DNA of 45,072 bases, from positions 1-45,072 of IMG/VR virus record IMGVR_UViG_3300005830_000063. The stretch is one strand, 5' to 3'. Positions within the stretch are counted from its first letter, which is position 1. Each line of letters starts with the position of its first letter. Positions 15,801 through 23,498 of the stretch are shown here, piece after piece. The stretch is from a virus. The notes beneath the pieces were generated by a model. That model saw only the letters and a list, made by a program, of their open reading frames with translations, was not told where the DNA came from and did not search any database. The position numbers were made by a program, and so were the translations under genes.

Positions 15801-17351
15801 ATAAAAACCGATGGCATAGTCGCAAGCATGGGCTCGATCCCTATGGAGCTGCACGTACCATCGAAAGACATAATTACGGAGACAGGATACAGAAGCGACC
15901 ATGTAAACATTGACGCATTAGAAGCTCCCGATGTCGAAAAAAGACTGAGGGCTTACCTTGAAGATCAGGCCGATAAAACTAAGCTTCCCAAGAAAAAGAA
16001 ATTCCCCAAACAGGAAGCACTGAAAGAAAAGCAGAAATCTAAGGCCAAACAAAAAGATATCAAACCTGGGACCGTAGGCATGATGTTGGAAGAGGGAGAA
16101 GTTGTAACTACCGTAACAGGCAGGGAAACTACACCATTCCCTTCTCTTAAATTTGGCAAGGGAACAAAAAGGACTTTGGCCCTTGTAGATAGATGGCTCG
16201 TTGATAATGCAGAAGCCGAGGCAGAATCAAGGGGTGATGAATTTAACCTGCTTCAGTTTAGGAATATGAACAGGAAGAATTTAAGCCCTGCAGATAAAGA
16301 CAGCGCGGAGATGTATCTTTTTGACAAGGAGGCCAAAGATGATAGTACCCGCAGGAAAGGACAGCCAGGGGAGACCGTTGTTCCGAGTGAAGAGCCACAG
16401 CGGAAAGAACCTGTCAAAGCCCATGCCGAGGAAGCAGGCGGAGCTAAGGCTGAAACAGGTAGAGATGTTCAAGCACATGAAAAAGTAGAGGGCCCCGTAG
16501 CGAATGAAAATGAAGTATATGAGAAAGATGATCCCCGAAATGAGAAATTCATGGAGGTCGTTGAGTATAGGACAAAGAAATACAAGGCCAAGATAACACT
16601 GCTTCATATTCCGGGAGAGGGATGGATTAGCGCTCTTGATCAGGGCCACTTGCAGGGCACCTATTCAGGAGGCGGTAGCCCTCTCATGAAAGGTGATGAA
16701 GCATTTTTAACCAGGGAGGAAGCCCTTGCCGAAGACCTGAATCGCTTGATAACGATACAATCTAGTTTCCTTTCCGGGCCTCAACCTAGCAATGCGACTG
16801 AAAATCAGATCAAAGAGGCGAAGAAGGCAGTAGAATGGGCCAAGGCTGAACTGAACAAGATTGGAAAGAAGGAAGGCCCGAATGAAGAGGAAACGCAGGA
16901 CGAGGCAGGAGGCTTCAAGGTTGGTGATTCCGTAACTGCGGTAAGTGTATTTTCTGGCGGCCTTATTGGGACGATTAAAGAAATTACCGATCATCCCGAA
17001 TTCGGCCTAAGGGCAAAGATAGAATGGGAGAAAAAGCCTGGATTTCATGCAAGCGAATCAGTATTACCGTTAGACAGATTGACGAAGGAGGCGAAGACTG
17101 ATGAAGTGCCCGAAGTGCGGAGCGAGGATGTTGGGGAACAAGTGCAAACGTTGCGGGAAGAGGGTATAGAGGGGAAACAAACAGAGATAAATATCGACGA
17201 GATCCCGGCCGACTTGATTGTGGAAGTTACGGCTATAAGGGAAAAAACAGGCAAGACCGTAAAGGTCAAGGAAAGTGCTCGGCGTGCGATCGCCGATCTA
17301 AATGCCAGTATTGAGCAATATAAAAAGCTTTTGGAGTGTCTAAAATCATGA
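12864..17351 (+). CDS. Polyvalent virion protein, 1495 aa, pyrophosphatase-like domain
   Basis: The frame extends upstream to 12810, but the TTG at 12864 has a GGAG site and follows the previous stop, so it is the chosen start. Residues 2-13 and 22-33 are tandem PKLTPVDYDPFA motifs. Residues 60-330 are Ala/Gly-rich helices, possibly amphipathic or membrane-interacting. Residues 418-554 match the pyrophosphatase-like domain described in phage and conjugative-element polyvalent proteins: GNYIKGHATIAGLDV, ENPQGS, HYGYFK, DGDQVDAFI, DEHKVMVGF. Further globular segments follow (about 583-728, 783-891 and 965-1020). A KOW/SH3-like segment (FKVGDSVTAVSVFSGG) lies near 1352-1402. Two small genes are nested in its linkers in the +1 frame. 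The protein is probably packaged and ejected with DNA. Confidence 0.8.
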   Translation: MPKLTPVDYDPFADEQKGKAEPKLTPVDYDPFAEKPQETPSAIPGPDASLADRVVSTLKAGGKGAYQGLTTELPGMVGKAMEFIGRPSNPLDGVGGAIQLPLPGMPAVTAVTKAVPSVGDFIAEKGKELSGWAEERAKKEPLEQADLYTPEGMVYQATKMLAPSLIPGGIATKAGKIALGVKGLAEAGKVAEATAAAKKAVDIGSAAAAGLFGLSQAQQTKETAEEAGQQPGITPYLTGAIEALGEFLGTKYFAKLLKLDEGGITKPGMKDFLKTLGVEIGTEMGQSGGEAAVEKYSGVRPGADPIKEAIDVIGPTAIMTALTGGLGHIAGQKPQEQEKGAPKGEPGTTEGKEISPADIRVREALEKAAGRPLTDEEWGKLTEAAAAEQNPTEIDEAAHEAATSPLNDIEQPSEAQKKAGNYIKGHATIAGLDVTIENPQGSIRSGVSPEGQPWQTEMQSHYGYFKRSEGKDGDQVDAFIKPGTPKNYDGPVFIVNQIDPKTGKFDEHKVMVGFESQADANIAYHENYEPGWRGMKDIVPLSMDEFKTWLKSGETNKPFAPKIPADLKADLKPSSGEKVPDHITRALQEERPVPLAVSVKTKQLTKDTIQEHISSGAIAATAPIRLTTVDEIRSIIKNNGLSEGKDFEGKAGISAQVVEGGKPVVAYGANDKISAAIVFPESSIEGKGQAPNEVKISQKTNLADLRFVVDGYRELMTAEDLMKIIEGEKAAQKERKTYPKQEAIKAKQKEAKPAEEEKIKVIHHPITEDEKRFDTPEGEDRHDWENKQAFNRAKKLGFTKMEIDSDDWARFELTDDFEVEIPGKKGWASFNHINVAKAPNGEWAADISYVLGNQGGGASPSIWNTDWYADRDTAIKAGIKKLRAAIKGRMKDDLSKTEEADANRILKYLDDLESGKIEPTQSERQKEHNAIQARIDKIAEKLPPVKKGTYMADILGEEEESEFKYHYEIDVDGKPVYVFIKTDGIVASMGSIPMELHVPSKDIITETGYRSDHVNIDALEAPDVEKRLRAYLEDQADKTKLPKKKKFPKQEALKEKQKSKAKQKDIKPGTVGMMLEEGEVVTTVTGRETTPFPSLKFGKGTKRTLALVDRWLVDNAEAEAESRGDEFNLLQFRNMNRKNLSPADKDSAEMYLFDKEAKDDSTRRKGQPGETVVPSEEPQRKEPVKAHAEEAGGAKAETGRDVQAHEKVEGPVANENEVYEKDDPRNEKFMEVVEYRTKKYKAKITLLHIPGEGWISALDQGHLQGTYSGGGSPLMKGDEAFLTREEALAEDLNRLITIQSSFLSGPQPSNATENQIKEAKKAVEWAKAELNKIGKKEGPNEEETQDEAGGFKVGDSVTAVSVFSGGLIGTIKEITDHPEFGLRAKIEWEKKPGFHASESVLPLDRLTKEAKTDEVPEVRSEDVGEQVQTLREEGIEGKQTEINIDEIPADLIVEVTAIREKTGKTVKVKESARRAIADLNASIEQYKKLLECLKS
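12867..12962 (+). repeat. Tandem coding repeat PKLTPVDYDPFA x2
   Basis: The segments 12867-12902 and 12927-12962 encode the same 12 residues with several synonymous differences, separated by eight codons. Conservation of the peptide rather than the bases suggests selection on the motif. Short VDYDPFA-like motifs at N-termini of polyvalent proteins are plausible packaging or docking signals (inference). Confidence 0.75.
16339..16488 (+). CDS. Nested gene A: 49-aa basic protein in +1 frame
   Basis: AAGGAGG (16326-16332) stands 6 nt before ATG 16339, and the frame runs 49 codons to TAG 16486-16488, wholly inside the 1495-aa gene in its +1 frame. The product is strongly basic and looks folded: GRPLFRVKSHSGKNLSKP, then a helix with RKQAELRLKQVEMFKHM. 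I recall small phage proteins with the same V-K-S-x(2)-G-x(2)-L-S-K core followed by an A-E-x-R-L-x-Q-V-E helix. The overlapping host segment (residues 1159-1209) is low-complexity, rich in E, A, G, K and P. Near-optimal initiation signals plus a family-like product argue for a real overlapping gene. Confidence 0.65.
   Translation: MIVPAGKDSQGRPLFRVKSHSGKNLSKPMPRKQAELRLKQVEMFKHMKK
17101..17169 (+). CDS. Nested gene B: 22-aa zinc-ribbon peptide in +1 frame
   Basis: AAGGAGG (17085-17091) lies 9 nt before ATG 17101, and the frame ends at TAG 17167-17169. The 22-residue product has four cysteines at positions 3, 6, 15 and 18 (MKCPKCG, then CKRCGK), a textbook minimal zinc ribbon or knuckle. It is in the +1 frame of the 1495-aa gene, whose own product there (residues 1413-1436) is an acidic linker. 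It is shorter than normal gene-calling cut-offs. The full CxxC-x8-CxxC pattern with a good ribosome binding site makes chance unlikely but not excluded. Confidence 0.55.
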   Translation: MKCPKCGARMLGNKCKRCGKRV

Positions 17352-17755
17352 AGAAAATTAAAGAAGAAGACATACCAGAACTCCTAAGGGATAAAAAAGT
17401 AAGCGAAAAAGATATTATCGATTCCGCGAAAGAAGATTCCGAGGACTTGTTGCCAGAAGAGCGCCAAGTGCAACTACTGGAAGATATTAAAGAAGGCATA
17501 ACGTCACTCGGGATAAGCTTAGACAATAAAAATACTGATCTCATAACTACGATCAGCGATAACCAAAAAGAAATGTTGTCTGTTATCAAGAAGATGGAAG
17601 AGGTAATAATCGAACTCGTAAAAGACAAGAAAAGGGCAATAAAGATCGAACCACGAAATGAACAATGGGAATTCACGCCGATCCGCGATCTGACAGGGAG
17701 GATTGATAAGATCATAGGCAAGAGCTCAGCCGGGAAAAAAATTACCATACATTAG
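17348..17755 (+). CDS. Hypothetical acidic helical protein, 135 aa
   Basis: ATG 17348 overlaps the stop of the polyvalent gene; an in-frame GTG at 17336 is an alternative. GGAG lies upstream at 17333-17336. The 135-aa product is highly charged and mostly helical, with a coiled-coil-like middle (KEMLSVIKKMEEVIIELVKD) and a basic C-terminus (DLTGRIDKIIGKSS). No catalytic motif or membrane segment is visible. It belongs to the ejection/tail operon by spacing. The function is unknown; a chaperone for a virion protein is possible. Confidence 0.6.
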   Translation: MKKIKEEDIPELLRDKKVSEKDIIDSAKEDSEDLLPEERQVQLLEDIKEGITSLGISLDNKNTDLITTISDNQKEMLSVIKKMEEVIIELVKDKKRAIKIEPRNEQWEFTPIRDLTGRIDKIIGKSSAGKKITIH

Positions 17756-17763
17756 GATAAAAC

Positions 17764-17931
17764 ATGAATTATAAAGGGAAAGAATACGCTTTAGTTACGG
17801 TGATAGGAAAGGTTAAATATTACAGAAGCACCGAGAGCTATGCCGGGAGAGGATTGTCAGATGAAATAGAACTCGGCTCAAATGGTAAAATCACGAAAGT
17901 TAAAATAAAAGATAAGGTGAAGATAAAGTAA
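17764..17931 (+). CDS. Hypothetical 55-aa basic protein
   Basis: ATG 17764 follows an AGGA site and the frame runs 55 codons to the TAA that directly abuts the ATG of the tail appendage gene. The product is lysine-rich and beta-patterned (YALVTVIGKVKYY, then KITKVKIKDKVKIK), probably a small beta-barrel or hairpin protein. It fills the gap between two genes exactly, which supports it being real. No family is recognised. Confidence 0.6.
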   Translation: MNYKGKEYALVTVIGKVKYYRSTESYAGRGLSDEIELGSNGKITKVKIKDKVKIK

Positions 17932-20900
17932 ATGGCGACTTATTCTTCTGACGTTACAGACCCTACCCCGTTATCCGCTGGAGAAACCGTAGCTGTCGAT
18001 AGCAACGCTACGGTGATAATTACCGGTGGGGCATGGGGAGCGGCTGGCGCGGGTTCGATAACTGTAACCTATGGCAGACTTATCTTGCGCAACACCTCGA
18101 CTTCGGCTGGATGGGTTTTGACTTGCACACCGTCAGGCGTAGGAGCTTTCACTGTCCAAGACCAAGGCATTTTAGAGATAGACGGAGACTGGATTTCCAT
18201 TGGGACAGGCACGGGTTCAGCTTCGTTGACACTGAATGGAGCACTGACCAGTTCCGCGACTTCGGTGGTGGTAAATGAAGACATTTCAGCTTTGTCAGCT
18301 GATGGACAACTTTTGATAGATTCTGAGTATATGTATTATTCATCGAAAAACAATGGAACTAAGACCTTTACGGTGGTTAGAGGCAAAGGCGGGACGAAAG
18401 CGGTAGCTCACTTGAACGCTGCGGCAGTCAAAGCGTCCAACGCCGACCAGACCGCTACACACTGGGAATCGACCATTAACGATTATTGCCCCGCCATCTG
18501 GGTGGAAACGGCCGCTGGCAGCGGAGTATATGAAAGATTTTTAAATTTGGCAGGTGGTTACGCTACCAACAATCTGGCGTGGGCGAATGTGGGTTCAGGA
18601 AAATACGGAAAGTTTTTTACGCAATCTGGAGCAACGCTTACTTTTGGCGATGGTTCGACAGGAAAATGTCCGCCTCCGGGGGCCAATATCCGTGTTCCGA
18701 ACATCATCCTACGGAGCGGAAACACGAAAAGTGCCACGGGTCTTAGCATAGCCGGAACAGGCAAACGTATTTTCGACACCGGTACATTGATAGATATCTA
18801 TACTTCCGATTCTTTCGCTAAATCCGCCTATTCACACGTAGCTTTCGGGTTGCCGGTAACTACTGTTTCCGGCATCGACCAACTTGACTTTATCGACTGT
18901 GCTTGGGGCAACTGGTCCGGAGAGGGAGCGAACAGCGGGTGCGGGTCTTATACAAGCGTTAAAGTTTTAAATATGACAGACTGTTCAGTCTATAATAAAC
19001 CAGCCAGCTCTTCCCAATATGCCATTAACCTGAATGGCAATGTCATTTTCACCGCAGATAATTGCGAGTTTATTTGCATGCTCACTGCCTCCAATAATAA
19101 CAATGTCGGATTTTATTCAGGCGCTACCAGCAATGAACTCTATATGACTGACTGCTTGTGCGTGGGGGCTGGTTCATATTACGGACGATATATCAAGATC
19201 ATCGACCATGAGATAGCCGAAAATGTCCTTTTGAATGATACCAACACCGGAAGCTCTAAACGAGCCATGGCGTTTTCTGGTATGACTGATGGAGTTATCA
19301 ACGGTCTTTACCAACCGGCAGGCGGTAGTTTCCCCGGCACCAACGGTGCAGCCTTATATTTCCTGTCCGGGATCACCCTAAAAATTTATAATGTCGATAT
19401 ATCTGCGACGGAAAATACCTATGTAGCGTCGTATGCTTCCAGCGGCTATTTCGTCAATATGAACTTTAGAAATTGGCAGGTGCAGGGCTATAAGACCAAC
19501 CTGTTCCAGCAGGGTTCTTCCGTGCAACATTACGGGCAACTGATGTCTGATATCATCTGCTATGAAACAGGTGCAGGGACAACGCTCGCAGCGTTCAAAT
19601 TTTCTAACTCGCCCATCATGAGAAAAATTACCTGTTCCAGTCTTCCTGTTACTACGGCTCTGACCGTCTATGATTCCCCAATGTGGTATATTTTGGACGA
19701 TACCACGGGCGGCACGCTGTCTATAAACCCCGTGGCAGTCTCGGTCAATAATCCCAATGTTACCATTAGCGGTTCGGTAAAGTTCGCCCCGTCCTATGGT
19801 CGGGTATATATGCCTGTTGAAGCTGACGAGGTGGAATATGTCTTTCCCTACCTGATTTACGGCATATCCTCGATGGACACCGCAGCTTATACGGTCGCTA
19901 ACAGCGTTATTTGTGAATATGCGATAGACACGGGCGGGGGATATGGCTCATGGAAAGAACTCACGACCGGAAATGTTTCCGGGGAATCGGTAGATGAAGA
20001 AACTGGCTTTTATCTTAAAATCAGATTTAGGGCTACGGCTTCAAATACGGGCAATTATTACACCGTTGCCAATATTGCCTGCACAACGGTCAAAACGGTC
20101 ATGTACCCCGTGCAGACGGTCACACTTCAACTCGAAAATGTAGTCACCGGCAGTCAATACTGGATAAAGAAAAACAGCACGGGAGAGATTCTTGCTAACG
20201 GTACGGCAGCGGCCTCAACCGTGAATATCCCTGATATAAATTATGCTGCAGATTTCGGAATAACAATCAGGGTAAGAAAAGCAGGTTACGAGCCGTTTGA
20301 AACAGGGGGAACCGTAACAAGTGGGGGCATCTCTTCATGGATTTCCCAGGTAGCAGATACCGCAAAGGGAACGGCAGCGGCCTCGGGGGTGAGCTATAAC
20401 TATTCGACCAAGGAGATTGCTGTCACATCAGCGAACACCGTGAATGAGGTTTACTCTCATATCATGGAAACATTCGATGATGCTGCCCAAATGGATGATA
20501 CCATTCCCATGAGAGCCGATACGCCGACACAATACACGCTTCTTAATTCATGGGTATTTACTTCTTCATCTATTCAGTATCTCTCGGGAGGGGCACTGCA
20601 GGATGATGCAGGAAACAACATCTGGACGAGAGTTAAGACCTTAGGCAGCATCGTTGCAGGGACCACGCTTTATATAGAACAGGATGGGGCGGTCGTATGG
20701 ACGGCAGGGTCTACAGGCCATATCGATATGCTTCTCCAGACAAAAAGCGGTGGTTCGGAGATCGATGGCCAGAACTTTACCGTTTATGCGAGATTGTTCC
20801 AACAAACATATGACAGCAATTCAGCAACAGGAGGTTTCTTTACAGCGTATCTCGCCCTTGCTACCCAAGCCGATCCGGAACTGACGATAGCTTCTGCTGT

Positions 20901-23271
20901 CCTCGATGCTTATACCGGAGTATCTATAGAGTGGGGTTCTTTCCTCGAAGATATAGGGGATGGCGATGGAGACAAACCCTATTCGATCTTTATTGAGTGC
21001 AATAATTACACGCTTGCTCAGATCTATAACTGGCTGCAATATCAATTATTGTCGGCATCTGACATCGATGCAGGAGCAGGGACGCACATTGGCAAGATAA
21101 CTGCCGAGTTTGGTTCTTATAAAGGCGGGACATTTATCGGCGCTATTGGAGTATGGCTGAATAATGTCGCCACTGCAGATATTAATAATTATATTGTCCA
21201 CGACGATAATGGAGACCCGCATGAGGCTCCTGTACCTCCAACAAGCATAGCCGTCAACAATATCGTTTCCGGGTCCACGGTCTATATGTACGATGTGACG
21301 AATACGACGGAACTTTGTAATGAAGTCGTTGTCGGGACATCGAAGAGCGTTGTTTATGCAGGAGGATCCGGCAATACCATCATAATCAGGGTCAGGCATA
21401 AGGATTATGTGCCATGGAAAACTACGGGCGTTACAACTACTTTGGGCATGTCGGCTACTGCCGATCAGGTTCTTGATGGAACGATATCTTCTTATACTGC
21501 ATCTATCGCTACCGATTACGATGTTGATACCGGGACAAAGATCATTACCCATGTAACTGGCAGCACGGTCTACACAGTTCGAGAATTCCATTCCTGGCTG
21601 AATGATTTATTTGCCGGCACAGGGTATATGGAGTTCGATTATGCTTCCGTTGCCTTTACGAAATACAATATTCAGCTTGTCAACGCCTATTACTTCTCGG
21701 ATGATGCGGATACGCAATATCTCAAAACAGGTTCGGTGATATGTCATGATGGCGACCGACTCTATGGCTCGGTAATCACGATAGGAACAATCGGGGCGCA
21801 GGATATCTATATTGTTCAGAATTCAACAAAACTCACATCTTTCTGGGGTTCTGGCCCTATTGACGTTCTTATCAAGGTTAAGGATTCAGGCGTATTGATC
21901 GATTCCGGCAAGCTGAGTATCTTTACGCGCGATTGGGGAGAGCAATTCGACCATACCATAGTCACCATTACCGAGGGAGGGAAGAACTACGCCGCAATTT
22001 CTACCGGGACCGATGCCAATAACGATACAGCATTAGGCACAGTGGCGACATATTCAGACATTACGCTCACGGAAGGCACGGCGAATAAGCAGATCGACGC
22101 GGCAGACTCGGCGGCAGATTACGATGTTGTCATTGACTGTAATGGCAGAACGCTGAAGGAAGTCTATGAATACCTGAAATATGTCACCAGGGCAGGCTCG
22201 ACCTTTACGATTCTCTCCGATAATGGAGAGGAATATTATGCCATGGACCCCGGCTATGCCGAGACAAAGAACGGGCCTTTTGGTTCTTTCGCGGGAGGTA
22301 AATTCTTCGGAGCGCAGGGAGTATGGATAGAAAACATGGCTCTTGCAGACCGTATGAATTATGAGCTGATCGACAGCGCAGGGGTAACGCATATGCCAAC
22401 GGTGGTAACGGCGTATATCGCGGTCTCGAATATTGTGGATGGTTCGAGAATCCAGCTTTATGATATTACCGCCGATGCTGAATTAGCTAATGAGATCGTA
22501 TCGGGAACATCATTCAATTTCGGATATACCTATTGGGGCAGTGATCATGATATCCGGGTAAGGCTCACAATGGTTTCAGGGGCCTCGACAGCCTATAAGT
22601 GGTATGAATCTCAGGGCACTGCCACAATTAACGGCATGAGCCTCAGAGCGAGCCAGGAAGCCAATACGATATATACAACAAATAATGTAGACGGCTCAAC
22701 GGTTACGGAATGTTCGGTATCGGGAACCACGATCAGGATTTATGTGGACGATCCGGATAACACCACGACAGCGCAAAGGATTTATAACTGGTATCAGTAC
22801 ATGCTCTTTACCGAGGACGGCATACGGGACCAGGACGGAGCTTATGTGATCGGCAATGATTCGACGCATTATACCCTTGATAACAGCATGAAAATAATCA
22901 ATCAGGATACGCTGAATCCTCTCAACATTACAGGAGCCAATATTGTTCCGCAATCGGGACCGGCAACGAATATTTTTGATTTGAGCAATGGGGCTTCGAT
23001 GTGCCTCAACTTCAACCGCGTTGAAGGCTTTGCCTATTCCTCCGGCTCGGGATTATCTACAGAAGAACATAATACCCTGCTTGCTATTGATAACGTTGTC
23101 GATGCCATGAGCGGCAAAGTAATAGACATTCACGATACAAGCATCGGGAAATGGGTGCTCGATCGCGTTGCCCTTACCTTGACCCATTACCGTGCCGATG
23201 GCGTAACTGTTCTTAAAACCTTCAATCTTACTGAAGAAGAAGGCGTATATGTAGCGAGAATCCCGGCATGA
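17932..23271 (+). CDS. Large modular tail appendage protein (beta-helix plus repeats)
   Basis: This 1779-aa protein has an N-terminal half (about residues 30-720) with the Asn/Ser/Thr/Gly-rich short-strand pattern of a right-handed beta-helix, as in tailspikes and pectate-lyase-like domains. From about 725 it has at least two to three long repeats of 375-390 residues. Each opens with a strand motif such as ENVVTGSQYWI (731), NNIVSGSTVYMYD (1105) or SNIVDGSRIQLYD (1496). Each contains a YNWLQY-like helix, and two contain GxxGGxFxGAxGVW. The C-terminus has THYRADGVTVLKTF, a short module I recall at the ends of phage appendage proteins. It is likely a receptor-binding or surface-degrading fibre. 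Catalytic residues cannot be assigned. Confidence 0.7.
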   Translation: MATYSSDVTDPTPLSAGETVAVDSNATVIITGGAWGAAGAGSITVTYGRLILRNTSTSAGWVLTCTPSGVGAFTVQDQGILEIDGDWISIGTGTGSASLTLNGALTSSATSVVVNEDISALSADGQLLIDSEYMYYSSKNNGTKTFTVVRGKGGTKAVAHLNAAAVKASNADQTATHWESTINDYCPAIWVETAAGSGVYERFLNLAGGYATNNLAWANVGSGKYGKFFTQSGATLTFGDGSTGKCPPPGANIRVPNIILRSGNTKSATGLSIAGTGKRIFDTGTLIDIYTSDSFAKSAYSHVAFGLPVTTVSGIDQLDFIDCAWGNWSGEGANSGCGSYTSVKVLNMTDCSVYNKPASSSQYAINLNGNVIFTADNCEFICMLTASNNNNVGFYSGATSNELYMTDCLCVGAGSYYGRYIKIIDHEIAENVLLNDTNTGSSKRAMAFSGMTDGVINGLYQPAGGSFPGTNGAALYFLSGITLKIYNVDISATENTYVASYASSGYFVNMNFRNWQVQGYKTNLFQQGSSVQHYGQLMSDIICYETGAGTTLAAFKFSNSPIMRKITCSSLPVTTALTVYDSPMWYILDDTTGGTLSINPVAVSVNNPNVTISGSVKFAPSYGRVYMPVEADEVEYVFPYLIYGISSMDTAAYTVANSVICEYAIDTGGGYGSWKELTTGNVSGESVDEETGFYLKIRFRATASNTGNYYTVANIACTTVKTVMYPVQTVTLQLENVVTGSQYWIKKNSTGEILANGTAAASTVNIPDINYAADFGITIRVRKAGYEPFETGGTVTSGGISSWISQVADTAKGTAAASGVSYNYSTKEIAVTSANTVNEVYSHIMETFDDAAQMDDTIPMRADTPTQYTLLNSWVFTSSSIQYLSGGALQDDAGNNIWTRVKTLGSIVAGTTLYIEQDGAVVWTAGSTGHIDMLLQTKSGGSEIDGQNFTVYARLFQQTYDSNSATGGFFTAYLALATQADPELTIASAVLDAYTGVSIEWGSFLEDIGDGDGDKPYSIFIECNNYTLAQIYNWLQYQLLSASDIDAGAGTHIGKITAEFGSYKGGTFIGAIGVWLNNVATADINNYIVHDDNGDPHEAPVPPTSIAVNNIVSGSTVYMYDVTNTTELCNEVVVGTSKSVVYAGGSGNTIIIRVRHKDYVPWKTTGVTTTLGMSATADQVLDGTISSYTASIATDYDVDTGTKIITHVTGSTVYTVREFHSWLNDLFAGTGYMEFDYASVAFTKYNIQLVNAYYFSDDADTQYLKTGSVICHDGDRLYGSVITIGTIGAQDIYIVQNSTKLTSFWGSGPIDVLIKVKDSGVLIDSGKLSIFTRDWGEQFDHTIVTITEGGKNYAAISTGTDANNDTALGTVATYSDITLTEGTANKQIDAADSAADYDVVIDCNGRTLKEVYEYLKYVTRAGSTFTILSDNGEEYYAMDPGYAETKNGPFGSFAGGKFFGAQGVWIENMALADRMNYELIDSAGVTHMPTVVTAYIAVSNIVDGSRIQLYDITADAELANEIVSGTSFNFGYTYWGSDHDIRVRLTMVSGASTAYKWYESQGTATINGMSLRASQEANTIYTTNNVDGSTVTECSVSGTTIRIYVDDPDNTTTAQRIYNWYQYMLFTEDGIRDQDGAYVIGNDSTHYTLDNSMKIINQDTLNPLNITGANIVPQSGPATNIFDLSNGASMCLNFNRVEGFAYSSGSGLSTEEHNTLLAIDNVVDAMSGKVIDIHDTSIGKWVLDRVALTLTHYRADGVTVLKTFNLTEEEGVYVARIPA

Positions 23272-23498
23272 TCATTACTCAGGGATACGGTGCCAAAACA
23301 GTAATAACGAGCGGTTATGGCAGTTATGTCCCTTCAATTATCGTTCCTCCACCGGCAGAAAGCAAAATTCCAAGTGGAGGATCTTACATCCCAGACGGCG
23401 TTATTCATCCAACAAAGCCTAAAATAAAAAGGCCGTATATTGACGACGACGAAGTTTTTGAGATTTTAGCAAAGATATTCGTGGAGGTAATTTCATGA
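23268..23498 (+). CDS. Hypothetical 76-aa proline-rich protein
   Basis: The gene begins in an ATGA overlap with the appendage gene and ends in an ATGA overlap with the giant polyvalent gene, so it bridges the two. The 76-aa product starts with Gly/Tyr-rich turns (ITSGYGSYVPSIIVPPP), has a Pro-rich middle, and ends with an acidic helix (DDDEVFEILAKIFVEV). It may be an attachment or trimerisation accessory for the fibre or a small virion protein. No family is recognised. Confidence 0.6.
   Translation: MIITQGYGAKTVITSGYGSYVPSIIVPPPAESKIPSGGSYIPDGVIHPTKPKIKRPYIDDDEVFEILAKIFVEVIS

Noticed and set aside
16500-16592. Met-rich +1 frame following nested gene A
   Set aside because: The host frame there is a structured segment, no SD stands at proper spacing, and the product has a shadow-like composition.
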